A DNA stretch of 64,000 nt, taken from NCBI RefSeq assembly GCF_900155535.1, contig NZ_LT706961.1, forward strand, positions 1-64,000. Reading direction: 5' to 3'. A program made the position numbers and the translations under genes. Origin of the DNA: Corynebacterium urinipleomorphum (GTDB lineage: Bacteria > Actinomycetota > Actinomycetes > Mycobacteriales > Mycobacteriaceae). A model generated the notes under the pieces. The model made no database searches. It saw only the letters and a program-made list of their open reading frames with translations, and had not been told where the DNA came from. The number at the start of each line of letters is the position of its first letter. Position 1 is the first letter of the stretch. Shown piece after piece: positions 36,948-47,100 of this stretch.

Positions 36948-38034
36948 CCTCGCACGTCTCCACGGGTTGGCCGGAGGAGAAGGCGTGCATGGCAGAAATG
37001 GCGTCGTCAAGCGTGCCCACTTTCGCGACAACCATGTCGCCGCTGTCCACCTTGCGTGCTTCGGCGCAATTCTTTTCGGGCGCAAGGAAGAGCTCCGCGC
37101 CGCCGTCGCGCGCGCCCTCGATCTTGTGGGTGATGCCTCCGATGGGGCCGACGGTGCCGTCCTCGTTGATGGTGCCGGTACCCGCGACGTTGCGGCCGCC
37201 GTTGAGCTCGCCGGGTGAGAGTTTGTCGATCACGGCGAGCGAGAAGATCATTCCGGCACTGGGCCCACCGACATCGTTGAGGTTGTAGGTGACGTTGATG
37301 TCGCCGGCGGGTTCGGAGGTCATGGTGATGCCCAGCAGCGGTAGTTCTTTGTCCTCCGGGTTGGCGCCGAGGGTGAGTTCCGCGTCTTTCTCCCCGTCTT
37401 CCCCGCGCAGGTACGTGACGGTCACTTTGTCGCCAGGCTTCTTCGTGCGCACTTTGTCTTGAACCTGCTGAGGTTCGCTGACGTCCTCCCCGTCGACCGC
37501 GGTGATCACGTCGCCGGCGTTAAGCGCGCCCGAGGCCGCTGTGCCGTCCATGACATCGTGAACGATGACCTTGGTCGGCTCCCCCAGGTGCTTCATCGCA
37601 GCAACGGTGGCCGCAGCTTCCGATGCGACGAAGGTGGCCTCGTTGTGCTGTTTCAACTCCTCGTCCGTCATGTTCTGCGGAAGAATCTGGCCGATGGGCA
37701 CGAGCGTGTCGTGCGAAAACAGCCAGCGGCCGAGCGCTTGCCCCATGGTCATGTTGGTGCGCACGGAGACTGTGGTCATGTCCAAGGAGCCGGATGTCTC
37801 GTCGATGTCGCCTCCGTCAATCTGGATGACGGGAGTGCCGTCGATGTCCGCGAGCGTGTTGAAGGTCGGGCCGGCGCTTTCCGCCGCAAACGGCACAGTC
37901 AGCTTGATGGGCGTACCCGGGATCCCACCCAGCACGAGCATGAGCGCCATGAGCGCAAGCGGGATTCCGCCCCAGATCACCGCGCTGCGGCGCGTGCTCT
38001 GCGGCTCGGGATTGTCTGCTGCGGGCTTTTCCAC
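36940..38034 (-). CDS. PDZ-domain Lon-like protease (YlbL type)
   Basis: 364 residues. One transmembrane helix near the N terminus (residues 18-40), a PDZ domain (GTAASGALNAGDVITAVDGED near residue 180) and a C-terminal Lon-like domain with catalytic Ser in GGPSAGMIFSLAVIDKL and Lys in GGITHKIEGA. It likely cuts membrane or exported proteins. The GTG at 38034 is proposed as start because TAGGCT (38048-38043) lies 8 bases before it and homologues start here; longer frames reach to 38091. Rv3194c is the likely orthologue. Confidence 0.87.
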   Translation of the reverse strand: MEKPAADNPEPQSTRRSAVIWGGIPLALMALMLVLGGIPGTPIKLTVPFAAESAGPTFNTLADIDGTPVIQIDGGDIDETSGSLDMTTVSVRTNMTMGQALGRWLFSHDTLVPIGQILPQNMTDEELKQHNEATFVASEAAATVAAMKHLGEPTKVIVHDVMDGTAASGALNAGDVITAVDGEDVSEPQQVQDKVRTKKPGDKVTVTYLRGEDGEKDAELTLGANPEDKELPLLGITMTSEPAGDINVTYNLNDVGGPSAGMIFSLAVIDKLSPGELNGGRNVAGTGTINEDGTVGPIGGITHKIEGARDGGAELFLAPEKNCAEARKVDSGDMVVAKVGTLDDAISAMHAFSSGQPVETCEAS

Positions 38035-38042
38035 GGATGTAC

Positions 38043-38048
38043 AGCCTA
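38043..38048 (-). promoter_or_regulatory. -10 box of the Lon-like protease gene
   Basis: TAGGCT followed by 8 bases and the GTG at 38034. It belongs to a compact divergent region of 98 bp between the two genes. Confidence 0.5.
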
Positions 38049-38119
38049 CATGGCGCATGTTCGCTGACAGCGTTGCTCCCTCAGCCGGCAAATCGTGGAC
38101 CAGCCCGGATACCCGCCGG

Positions 38120-38125
38120 TAGGCT
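38120..38125 (+). promoter_or_regulatory. -10 box of the DUF2342 gene
   Basis: TAGGCT, then 7 bases, then the ATG at 38133; no ribosome binding site, which fits a leaderless message. Confidence 0.5.
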
Positions 38126-38132
38126 AGCCAGC

Positions 38133-39587
38133 ATGGTTAACGGATTCGGGTTCTCATTCCCCAACGACGACGGCGACGACCGGGATCGCGACCGCGACGA
38201 CCGTGATAGTGATGATCGCGGGGGCCGCGACGACCAGTCGAACCCGTTCGGCCAGTTCGGCTTCGCTTTCGGCAACGGCGGCGGCGCGAACTTCAGCGGC
38301 AACCTAGGCGATATCCTCGGCCAGTTCGGCGAGATGCTCTCCGGCATGGGTGCCCCTGGTCAACAGGGCCAGCAGGGCGACAAGCCGAAGCAGGATCCGG
38401 TGAATTACGACGTGGCCCTGCGCACTGCCCGCCGCTCCATCAAGGATCCGAAAGGCGCGACGGCGAACGACCGCACTGCGGTGACCGAGTCGACCCGCCT
38501 AGCCAACCTGTGGCTTGACGACGCCTCGGCGCTGCCGGATTCCGGTGCGCGCCCCGAGGCATGGAGCGCCGACGACTGGCTGACCAACACCCTGCCCACG
38601 TGGAAGCGTTTAGTCAGCCCAGTGGCGGAACACATGGACCGCGCGCAGCTCGACGCGATGCCGGAACAGGCCCGGGAGATCTTCGGGCCCATCACGCAGA
38701 TGCTCGGCCACTTCAACTCCATGAATTTCGGTGCCCGCCTGGGCCAGGCGCTGGGCGACTTGGCCAACCAGGCACTGACTGGCAACGACTTCGGGCTGCC
38801 GGTGGCACCGAGCGGCGTCATCGGCATCGTGCCCAAGAATATTGAGCCGATCTCCGACCAGCTCTCGGTTCCGGGCCAGGAAGTGCTCGTGTACATCTCC
38901 GCCCGCGAGGCCGCGCGTCAGCGCCTGTTCACCCATGTGCCGTGGCTGGTGGAGCGCATTGTCTCCTCCGTGGAGGAATACTCCGTGGGGCTGGAGCTGG
39001 ACACCTCCCACATCGAGGAGCAGATCCGCAACCTCGATCTGGAGTCCGGGGATCCGGCGAAGATCCAGGAAGCGATGCAGGGCATGCAGGATATGGACAT
39101 GTCCCCGCGCGTGACCTCCCGCAACGCCGCAGCCGCATCGCGGCTGGAGACCCTTCTCGCGCTCGTGGAGGGCTGGGTCGAGGTCGTCGTGGAGGACGCG
39201 CTCGGTGACCGCATCCCGTCGACATCGGCGCTCACCGAGTCGTGGGCGCGCCGCCGGGCCACCGGCGGCTCCGCGGAGCACGCGTTCAACAACATCGTCG
39301 GCATCGAGCTCGGGGCGCCGAAGACGAACGAGGCAGCGGATCTGTGGCGCCGCGCGACCAACGCGGTCGGCGTGGACCGCCGCGACAAGGTGTGGGACCA
39401 CCCGGACTTCCTGCCTACCGCGGAGCACCTAGACAACCCGGCCGCTTTCATCGACACGCTGCTCGACGACGCACCGGACGCGCAGTTCGACGAAGAGATC
39501 GCCAAATTGGAGGAGATGCTCGCGAACGAGCCGGGCCCGAGCGAGGATGACCGCCCGAAGGACCAGGACGGAGACGAAGAGGACTAA
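38133..39587 (+). CDS. Zinc-dependent metallopeptidase, DUF2342 family
   Basis: 484 residues. The first 85 residues are low-complexity (D, R, G, Q) and probably disordered. The rest is the DUF2342 family, described as putative zinc-dependent hydrolase, with LTGNDFGLPVAPSG, ISAREAARQRLFTHVPWL and ALVEGWVEVVVEDALGDR as typical blocks; the HxxxE-type metal residues are spread among helices. Rv3195 is the likely orthologue. Function in the cell is unknown. The tail is acidic. Confidence 0.82.
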   Translation: MVNGFGFSFPNDDGDDRDRDRDDRDSDDRGGRDDQSNPFGQFGFAFGNGGGANFSGNLGDILGQFGEMLSGMGAPGQQGQQGDKPKQDPVNYDVALRTARRSIKDPKGATANDRTAVTESTRLANLWLDDASALPDSGARPEAWSADDWLTNTLPTWKRLVSPVAEHMDRAQLDAMPEQAREIFGPITQMLGHFNSMNFGARLGQALGDLANQALTGNDFGLPVAPSGVIGIVPKNIEPISDQLSVPGQEVLVYISAREAARQRLFTHVPWLVERIVSSVEEYSVGLELDTSHIEEQIRNLDLESGDPAKIQEAMQGMQDMDMSPRVTSRNAAAASRLETLLALVEGWVEVVVEDALGDRIPSTSALTESWARRRATGGSAEHAFNNIVGIELGAPKTNEAADLWRRATNAVGVDRRDKVWDHPDFLPTAEHLDNPAAFIDTLLDDAPDAQFDEEIAKLEEMLANEPGPSEDDRPKDQDGDEED

Positions 39588-40120
39588 CTGGGTCCGAAGC
39601 GCTGGTACGCCTCGAGGAAGCCTTTCGCGCGCTCGGCGCGGGGCACCTTATCGGCCCATTCCCAAAATCGGGGGCCGTGGCCCGGAATGAAGGTGTGTAC
39701 CAGCTCGTGCACGACCACGGCGTCGACCACCCAGTCAGGCACGTCGCGCAACCGGTCGCTGATGCGGATATCGCCGGTGGAGACCGTGCACGAGCCCCAC
39801 TGAGTGTTGTGGTTGCTCGCCCAGCGCACGGAGCCGATCCTAGCTTTGCCGTCCAACACCTGCGCGTTGAGTTTCTCCGCGCGGGCAAGGAGGTCGTCGT
39901 CGGACACGGCATTCGACGTGGACCGCCGCTTCAACTTCGCCAGAATTTCCGCGACAGCCTCGCGCTCCTCTCTTTCGGAGAACCGCGCGGGAATACGGAC
40001 CTCGATCCTCTCCCCCGCATGCCTCGCCTGCACAGTCCGAGTGCGCCGCGCGGAGCGGAACACGTCCACCCCCTCCGGCGGCCACGGCTCGCTGGATGTC
40101 GACTGAAGTGGACGGTTCAT
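39584..40120 (-). CDS. YgjP-type (DUF45, M48-like) metallopeptidase
   Basis: 178 residues. The zinc motif HELVH with the third ligand in PGHGPRFWEWAD is at residues about 139-152, after VDAVVVHELVHTF. WGSCTVSTGDIRIS is a typical YgjP/WLM block. No signal peptide, so it acts in the cytoplasm. The exact start is unsure; the N-terminal 15 residues are weakly conserved. It overlaps the end of the DUF2342 gene by four bases and diverges from the next gene. Confidence 0.85.
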   Translation of the reverse strand: MNRPLQSTSSEPWPPEGVDVFRSARRTRTVQARHAGERIEVRIPARFSEREEREAVAEILAKLKRRSTSNAVSDDDLLARAEKLNAQVLDGKARIGSVRWASNHNTQWGSCTVSTGDIRISDRLRDVPDWVVDAVVVHELVHTFIPGHGPRFWEWADKVPRAERAKGFLEAYQRFGPS

Positions 40121-40171
40121 GGCTGCGGCGGCTCCGTGCGGCTGGGATAGTGGCGTTTGGGGGTGGGCAGA

Positions 40172-41023
40172 ATGCTGCTGAACGATTCAACACTAGTCAC
40201 GCTCGCACACAGCGTGCACGTTCTGGTTCGCGGAGACAATGCAGTGCAATTCGGGGTGGACCCGACACGAAGCGGGGTCATAGAGACGCGTGCCGCGAAG
40301 GCGCTGAGCAGGGTACTCAGCGACGCCGACTGGCCGTTAGAGGTCGGCGAACTACAGGAACAGCTAGTCAGCGGTTGCGGTGTCGATTCAACGGAGGCAC
40401 GCACTCTTATCGACGACTTATGTGCCTACCGCATCCTCATCTCCCCCGACCCGGTAGTGGTGGCTGTGCTCGGCACCACTCCACTCGCCCGCGAGATCAG
40501 GAGGCTGCTTGGCGGTTCGGGAGTGACAGTGAGAATCCCGCTGATCAACGAGGACACCACCGCCTTTCTCGACCGGCAAGCACACTCACCGCTCGTGGTG
40601 GTGGACCGCGCGCATGAATACTGGAAACTCGGGCGTTCATTGAAAGATCATCCGAACTGGGTGGTGCCGGTTCTGTCGTTGGATTCCCGGGTGATCGTCG
40701 GTCCGGTGGCACGGAATGGTTCGGGTCCGTGCCCCACATGCGCACTCATGCGCTTGCATGACAGGGACACTCACTTTGCCCAGGCTGTGGAAGATGCGTC
40801 GAAGCGTCCGCGCACCATGGATGTGGTCGTCGCCGCCGCCGGCGCCGCGTCGGTAGCGTTAGTGGTCAGGCGGCTGGCTGGAGCCCCGGATCCGCCCGGG
40901 GTGATTTCGTCTGCAGCTGAGCCCGGCTGGGCTGCGGTCATCGATCCACTGGGCCCGCGTCTGATCACCTCGCTCGATGTGGAAACGCACCCCCTGTGCC
41001 CGGTGTGCGCCACACAGGATTGA
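40172..41023 (+). CDS. TOMM cyclodehydratase-like/ThiF-like protein with zinc cysteines
   Basis: 283 residues. N-terminal 90 residues form a winged-helix-like region (LLNDSTLVTLAHSVHVLVRG). A Rossmann-like core follows, but the glycine loop is replaced by LGTTPLAREIRRLL, so ATP binding is unlikely. Two CxxC pairs in GPCPTCALMRLHDRDTHF and LCPVCATQD can bind zinc, as in the E1-like partner of YcaO enzymes. No YcaO or precursor peptide gene is near. Rv3196 has the same place between the metallopeptidase and uvrD2 genes. Function unknown. Confidence 0.72.
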   Translation: MLLNDSTLVTLAHSVHVLVRGDNAVQFGVDPTRSGVIETRAAKALSRVLSDADWPLEVGELQEQLVSGCGVDSTEARTLIDDLCAYRILISPDPVVVAVLGTTPLAREIRRLLGGSGVTVRIPLINEDTTAFLDRQAHSPLVVVDRAHEYWKLGRSLKDHPNWVVPVLSLDSRVIVGPVARNGSGPCPTCALMRLHDRDTHFAQAVEDASKRPRTMDVVVAAAGAASVALVVRRLAGAPDPPGVISSAAEPGWAAVIDPLGPRLITSLDVETHPLCPVCATQD

Positions 41024-43069
41024 TCAACGGTAATCCTCGAGGACGGCGAGAACATCGTCACCGTATTGCTCCAGCTTCGCTGGGCCGATGCCAGAGATGT
41101 CGAGCATCTCCCCCGGCGTAGCAGGCATCGCCTCGACGACGGAGAGAAGCGTCGCGTCGGTGAAAACCATGAAGGGAGGGTGGCCAGCCTCGCGGGCGAC
41201 CTCAAGGCGCCACTGCTTCAGAGCCAGGAAAGCGGCCTCGTTGTAGGTCGGCTCACAATCCTCGTGGCGGCCCAGGCTCTTTTCCGCCGGGGTGGCCAGC
41301 TGGTTCCCGCAGACACGGCACCGCTTGGCGCGCTTGAGGCGGTCGGGTGAGGACTCGACATCGAGCTGCGGAGCAATCCCGTCGAGGAAACGGGAACGCT
41401 CGCGGGAAGCGCGGCCCCCTTCCTGGCGGGCAAGTGCCCACGAGAGGTGCAGGTGCTCACGGGCGCGTGTGATGCCCACGTAGAACAGGCGACGCTCCTC
41501 CTCGATTTGCGCGTCTCCTGCCTTGATCGCGTGCGAGATCGGCAGTGTCTTCTCCACCAGTCCGGCGAGGAAGACCGCGTCCCACTCCAGGCCCTTCGCG
41601 GCGTGGAGGCTGGCTAGGGTCACACCGTCCACTGCCGGAGGCTGCTTTGCCTCGGCGCGCTGGCGCAAAGAGGCGAGAACTCCCGGCAGCGAAGTGGCTT
41701 CACCGGTGCGGACAATATCGTTGATGAGCTCCACCAGCGCATTCAGTGTTTGCCACCGCTCACGCTGCCTGGCCCCCTCTGGTTCCGTGGCGGACAGGCC
41801 GAGCGGGGCGAAGGCGGCTTTAGCCACCGCCACCGGGTCGTCGGGGAGATCGCTGCGACGAGTGGCGGTGACCAAGACATTGATCGCTTCGCGGATCTCG
41901 GGGCGGGTGAAAAAGCCCTCGCCGCCGCGGACTTGGTAGACAATCCCGGCGTCAGAAAGCGCCTGCTCGAACACGGCCGACTGGGCGTTGATGCGGTAGA
42001 GCACCGCGATCTCTCTCGCGGGGGTACCGGCGGCGATGAGTTTCTTGATCTGGGCAGCGATGTCGCGCGCCTCCGACGGCTCATCCGGATAAGACGCGAA
42101 GGTCGGCTCCGGGCCTGGCGCGCGCATGCCCTCGAGCTCCAGGCGCGTGCCCGCTTCCCGTCCTGTCGCCTTGGAAATCACCGTGTTGGCCAGGTCCGTG
42201 ACCTCCGGAGTGGAGCGGTAGTCGCGCTGGAGCTTGACCACGGTGCCGTGCGGGTACGTGCGGGAGAAATTGAGCAGGTAGTCCGGGGTCGCACCGGTGA
42301 ACGAGTAAATGGTCTGATTGGCGTCTCCCACCACGGTGAGATCGTCGCGCTGGCCCAGCCAGCCCTCGAGCACACGCTGTTGGAGCGGCGTGACGTCCTG
42401 GTACTCGTCCACCACGAAGGTCTGGTACTGGTTGCGGAATTCCTCGGCCACCGCCGGGGCATTCTCCAGTGCGCCGGCGACGTGGAGGAGCAGGTCGTCG
42501 AAGTCCAGGGCCATCCCGTCCGGGCTTGTCTTGGACTCCTCGTAGCGCTTGTACACGGCGGCGACCTTCTCGGCGGCTGTCGGCGGCTCGCGGTGCGTTC
42601 CCTCGATGGCTTGGGCGTAGCCTTCCGGGGTGACCAGAGACGCTTTGGCCCACTCGATCTCCCCGAGGAGGTCGCGCACAAGCTCCTTGTCCGGCTCGAG
42701 GCCGACAGTGCGGGTGGCACGGGCGACCAGCGGGAACTTGTTGTCAATGAGCGTCCACGGCAGATCGCCCGCCACCTGCGGCCAAAAGTAGCGCAGCTGA
42801 CGCAAAGCGGCCGCGTGGAACGTGCGGGCCTGCACTCCCCCGATCCCCATGGTGCGAAGGCGGTCACGCATCTCGCCAGCGGCACGCGACGTGAAGGTCA
42901 CGGCCAAGACTTTCTGAGGTACGACGAAGCCCTGGTCAATCAAATGCGCGATGCGGTAGGTGATGGTGCGGGTCTTGCCGGTACCGGCGCCGGCGAGAAT
43001 GCAGACCGGGCCGCGCGGAGCGGTGGCGGCGACCCGTTGGTCCGGATCAAGCTGGTCGAGATCGATCAC
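41024..43069 (-). CDS. uvrD2: ATP-dependent DNA helicase UvrD2
   Basis: 681 residues. A superfamily 1 helicase with Walker A GAGTGKTRT, DEYQDVTPLQQ (motif II) and GDANQTIYSFTGA, and an HRDC-like C-terminal domain (residues about 600-681). Before it lies the four-cysteine motif CRVCGN ... LGRHEDC, which in mycobacterial UvrD2 links the modules. It acts in DNA repair. It is the last gene of the adnA-adnB-channel-uvrD2 operon, starting 2 bases after the channel stop. Confidence 0.94.
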   Translation of the reverse strand: MIDLDQLDPDQRVAATAPRGPVCILAGAGTGKTRTITYRIAHLIDQGFVVPQKVLAVTFTSRAAGEMRDRLRTMGIGGVQARTFHAAALRQLRYFWPQVAGDLPWTLIDNKFPLVARATRTVGLEPDKELVRDLLGEIEWAKASLVTPEGYAQAIEGTHREPPTAAEKVAAVYKRYEESKTSPDGMALDFDDLLLHVAGALENAPAVAEEFRNQYQTFVVDEYQDVTPLQQRVLEGWLGQRDDLTVVGDANQTIYSFTGATPDYLLNFSRTYPHGTVVKLQRDYRSTPEVTDLANTVISKATGREAGTRLELEGMRAPGPEPTFASYPDEPSEARDIAAQIKKLIAAGTPAREIAVLYRINAQSAVFEQALSDAGIVYQVRGGEGFFTRPEIREAINVLVTATRRSDLPDDPVAVAKAAFAPLGLSATEPEGARQRERWQTLNALVELINDIVRTGEATSLPGVLASLRQRAEAKQPPAVDGVTLASLHAAKGLEWDAVFLAGLVEKTLPISHAIKAGDAQIEEERRLFYVGITRAREHLHLSWALARQEGGRASRERSRFLDGIAPQLDVESSPDRLKRAKRCRVCGNQLATPAEKSLGRHEDCEPTYNEAAFLALKQWRLEVAREAGHPPFMVFTDATLLSVVEAMPATPGEMLDISGIGPAKLEQYGDDVLAVLEDYR

Positions 43070-43071
43070 GC

Positions 43072-44190
43072 CTAATCATCCTCTTGGTCGCGGGCGGCCT
43101 CGGACAAATCGTCCGGGGTCTCCTCGGCATAGCGGATGTACAGGAGCTTATCGCCGGGCTCGACCGTCTCTGCCTCAGGGGAGTCGAGGCGGTAGAGCTC
43201 ACCGGAGCGGACAACGCCGAGCACAATGTCGGCGAGGTGTCGCGGGTTTGCACCCACTTCGTCGTCCAGAATCGGGCGCTCGGAGACGGTGAAGCCGGCA
43301 TTGGGGCTGAGCAGGTCCTCCATCATCTCCACCACCGTCGGGGTGGAGGTGGCAATGCCGAGAAGGCGGCCGGCGGTCTCCGAGGAGATCACCACCGAGT
43401 CGGCACCGGACTGCTCAAGCAAGTGCTGGTTCTCCGCTTCGCGGACGGAGGCCACGATGTTCACGCCCGGGTTGATCTCGCGCACCGACAGGGTGACCAG
43501 CACGGCGGTGTCGTCGGAGGACGGGGCGACCACCACGGAACGGGCACGGCTCACACCGGCGATCTTCAACACGTCCGACTTGGTGGCATTGCCGTGAACG
43601 CACACGAGACCACGGTTCTCAGCGTGGACAAGGGACTCGTTGTTGGCGTCGATGACGACGATGTTGGAGGGCGACATGCCCTCGGCAAGCAATGCCTCGA
43701 CAGCCGATCTGCCCTTGGTGCCGTAACCGATGATGATGGTGTGGTTGCGCACGTTTTTCCTCCACCGTTGAAGTTGCAGCGTCTTGCGGGAATCCTCCGT
43801 CAGAACCGACAGCGTCGTGCCGACGAGCAGCATCAGGAACGCTACCCGGAGAGGAGTGACAATGAAGATGTTGACCAGCCGGGCCGTCTGCGTCACCGGG
43901 GTGATGTCGCCGTAACCCGTGGTGGACAGCGAGACCGCCGAATAGTAGACGGCATCAATGAAGGTCAGCGGTTCCGAATACGCGTTCCGGTCCGCCCACA
44001 CGATGAGGGCGACGAGAATCATGAGGAAGATCGCGTACAGGAAACGCCTGGTGATCAGCGCCCACGGGGTGGCGCGTGCCTCCTGGGGCAGACGAATGAC
44101 ATTGATCAGCGCATGGTCAGGAAGCGCAGTGAGTTCTTCACTGCGCAGTCTGCTGCGGAACGAGATCCGCGGACCGAAGGAAAGCGCCAT
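43072..44190 (-). CDS. Potassium channel with RCK/TrkA-N domain
   Basis: 372 residues. Two transmembrane helices (near residues 48-68 and 108-130) flank the pore with the selectivity filter STTGYGD near residue 90. The cytoplasmic RCK domain has the NAD-binding IIIGYGTKGRSA loop and a TrkA-C part. It forms a tetrameric K+ channel, the CglK type of C. glutamicum. It starts one base after adnB, so it is cotranscribed with the recombination genes. Confidence 0.92.
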   Translation of the reverse strand: MALSFGPRISFRSRLRSEELTALPDHALINVIRLPQEARATPWALITRRFLYAIFLMILVALIVWADRNAYSEPLTFIDAVYYSAVSLSTTGYGDITPVTQTARLVNIFIVTPLRVAFLMLLVGTTLSVLTEDSRKTLQLQRWRKNVRNHTIIIGYGTKGRSAVEALLAEGMSPSNIVVIDANNESLVHAENRGLVCVHGNATKSDVLKIAGVSRARSVVVAPSSDDTAVLVTLSVREINPGVNIVASVREAENQHLLEQSGADSVVISSETAGRLLGIATSTPTVVEMMEDLLSPNAGFTVSERPILDDEVGANPRHLADIVLGVVRSGELYRLDSPEAETVEPGDKLLYIRYAEETPDDLSEAARDQEDD

Positions 44191-44191
44191 A

Positions 44192-47100
44192 TCACGACTC
44201 TAGACCGGCCGGGGCCGCGCTTCGCAGCAGGTCCTCCAGCTCCCCGCGTTCGGGCAGGTCACTCGGGGCGAAGTCTTCGCCCGTTCGGACGTAGAAGAAC
44301 ACGGCACGGATGGGCTTCCCGTCCCCCGCGATACGGCGCCAGGCCTCGCGGTACACCGCCAGCTGGAGTTTCGCGGCCCGCATCTCCGTGGCCTGGGGTT
44401 TGTTGCCGGTCTTCCAGTCCACGATCGTCCAGCCGTCCTCGTCCTCGAAGACGGCGTCAATGCGGCCGCGCACCGTCGATGCGCCTAAGTCGATCTCGAA
44501 GGGGTGCTCGATATGCGCCGGGGTTCGCGCAGCCCACTGACTGGCAGAGAAGTTCTCCTTCAGGCGAGCCAGGGTGGCGGCATCGACGTCGGGCTCGAGG
44601 TTGCCGGGCAGTTCGTCGTCGTCAAGCAATGGCCGCGCCCCGAAGAAGCCTTCGATCCATTCGTGGAACGCGGTGCCTCGCTTGGCGTATGCGTTGGGTT
44701 TGAACGGAACCGGGCGGCGGGCGCGGCGGGCGAACTGCTCGGGGTCGGCTCGCAGGGCGACAATGTCTGAAGCTGTCAGCGTGGCCGGCATGACAACGGG
44801 GACTGCGGGGCGTTGGGCAGCCACGTGTTCCTCGATGAGGGCCTCCGTGTCGCGCTCCCACAGTGAATAGAGTTCGCCCGCTGCAAGCTCCGGCAACTGT
44901 TCGCGCGCAGCGCGGACCTGCTCCGCAGCCGCGAGGCTCGCCGCGTCGGCAGAGAAATGCGGCCAGGTCCCCTCGCGCGTCGCGGTCGGAGCGTCTTCTC
45001 CGGCATCACCGCCCTCCCACCAATGCAAGACAGTGGCGGCAGGAACAGCATCCGGCTGCATGAGCACGTCGCGCAGAGCCACGAAGTGGGCGTACGGCTC
45101 GGCGTGCTTCTCACGCTCTGGAACGATCGCTGAACCCGTGACCAGCAGGCGTTCGGCAGCACGGGTCACAGCCACATAGAACAAGCGCGCCGCTTCCTCC
45201 TCGAGCTCCCCCTTCTTCCCAGCGATGTACTCCTTGGAAAGTTTCTCGAATTCGCTGCGGTCCTCGGCGGCATCGAAGACGTCGTATGCGTCATCGGGCA
45301 CGTACTTGACGTAAGTCAGGAACGTCTCGGTGGTGACGCTGTAGGTCTGCGTATCGGCGTGGATGACGGCGACGGTGTCCCACTCGAGTCCCTTCGCTTT
45401 GTGCGCCGTGAGGATCTGCACGCGGTCGTCGCTGATAGTCACGGAGCCCGGCTCGAGACCGTCTTCGTGCTCGGCGGCTAGGTCGAGGTACGCCAGGAAG
45501 CCTTCGATATCCGCGCCCGGGTAGGACGCGACTGTTTCTGCGAATTTGTCCAAGTGGACGGTGCCTGTCTGAGACGGCCGGGCGAGCACCTCGGTGCGGA
45601 TGCCAAAGGTGGAGACAATGTCGTCGAACAGGTCAGGCAGACGCTTACCTAGACTGCGGGTGCGCAAAGCACGCAACTTCGCCGCCAGGGACTGGAGGCG
45701 AATAAGGCCCTCCGGCGAGTAGCGCTCCGGCTCGCCCAAGTCGGCGACCGCGTCACCGAGCCCCACACTTCGCTCGTTCTCGCCGACGGCGTTCTCCGCA
45801 TTCTCGATCAACTCGGCCAGCTGAACCTGAAGGCGCTCGCGCGGGTCCGCGTCTGCGGGTAAATCTTCGACGGCGGACGAGCGCCGCTCTCCGGCCAGGT
45901 TCACCGCTCGGCTGGCCAGTGCAGAGATGTCCTTCAACCCGAGCCCGCACGCAGGGCCCGCGAGGATTCGCAGGGCCGCCGCGGAATCCTGCGGGTGCAC
46001 GAGCATCCGTGCAACGGCGACAGCATCCGCTACTTCAGGGACGGTGAGCAGTCCGGCGATGCCGACGATCTCGTAGGGCACGCCGCGCGATTCGAGGGCT
46101 TCCGCTACGGCCGCGGAATGCTTGTTCTTGCGCACGAGCACCGCCGACGACACTGGCTTGCCGGCCTCGCGCCGTTCACGGTAATCCGCCGCCAAAGCGT
46201 CGGCTACGACCGCGATCTCCTCGTCCTCCGTGGCATAGAACCCGAGCTCCACGGTGCCTGGCTGGGCGTCCGGTTTGGATGTCAGAGGTTCCACCGCGCG
46301 TTGGACGCCCTCAGGGGTGCCCAGTACTGCGGCCGAGACCGAGTTAGCGGCCGCGAGCACTTCAGGCGGGTTTCGCCAGGACGTGGTCAGCTGCGCTTTG
46401 GGGGCTGGTGTTCCGTCCGGCAGCGGGAAGTCCTCGACGAACGCAGCCAAGTTCGCAGCGGTCGCACCGCGCCAGCCGTAGATCGCCTGCATCGGGTCGC
46501 CCACAGCGGTGACGGTGAGCGGCTGGGTGTGCCGGCTGGCATCGTCGCGGTTCTCCCCGAACAAGCTGCGCAACAGGACGCGTTGGGCGTGCGAGGTGTC
46601 CTGGTACTCGTCCAGCATGACCACGCGGAAACGGTCGCGCTGGGATGCGCCGACAGCCGGATGGTCCGCCGCCATCTGTGCGGCGACGGACATCTGCTCA
46701 TTGAAGGTGACTACTCCCCGCTCCCGCAGCTCGCGGCCGAGCTCAAGCGCCAGATCGGCGTAGGCACGGCGCAACTGCTGGCGGTTCACCCATTTCTGCA
46801 CGGTCTGGTTATACGCCTCACCTTGGCGTTTACCCCGCGGAAGGCCGGCGACATTGGCCACGAACGCTTGAGACTCCTCCCCAATCCGGGGATACGGGAA
46901 GAGCTCGTTGCCCACGTTGGTGACCAGCCCTAAGAGCGTGTCCACGACGGTCTCCATCGCAGGGTTCTCCCCCACCCCGTCAAGGAGCGCGCCACCGTGG
47001 TTGCTGACCACATCCCACGTGATGGCGTGCAGTTCCGCGTCAGTGATCAAACGGGCGTCCGGCTCAACGGGCACGAGCAAGCCATATTCGCGGATCAAAT

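Noticed and set aside
38034..38133. Longer N terminus of the Lon-like protease up to 38091
   Set aside because: The extension has no similarity to homologues, and it would run across the TAGGCT box.
43084..44703. 539-codon frame opposite the potassium channel
   Set aside because: Antisense of the channel and adnB; composition is His/Asp/Val/Arg rich, as typical for shadows.
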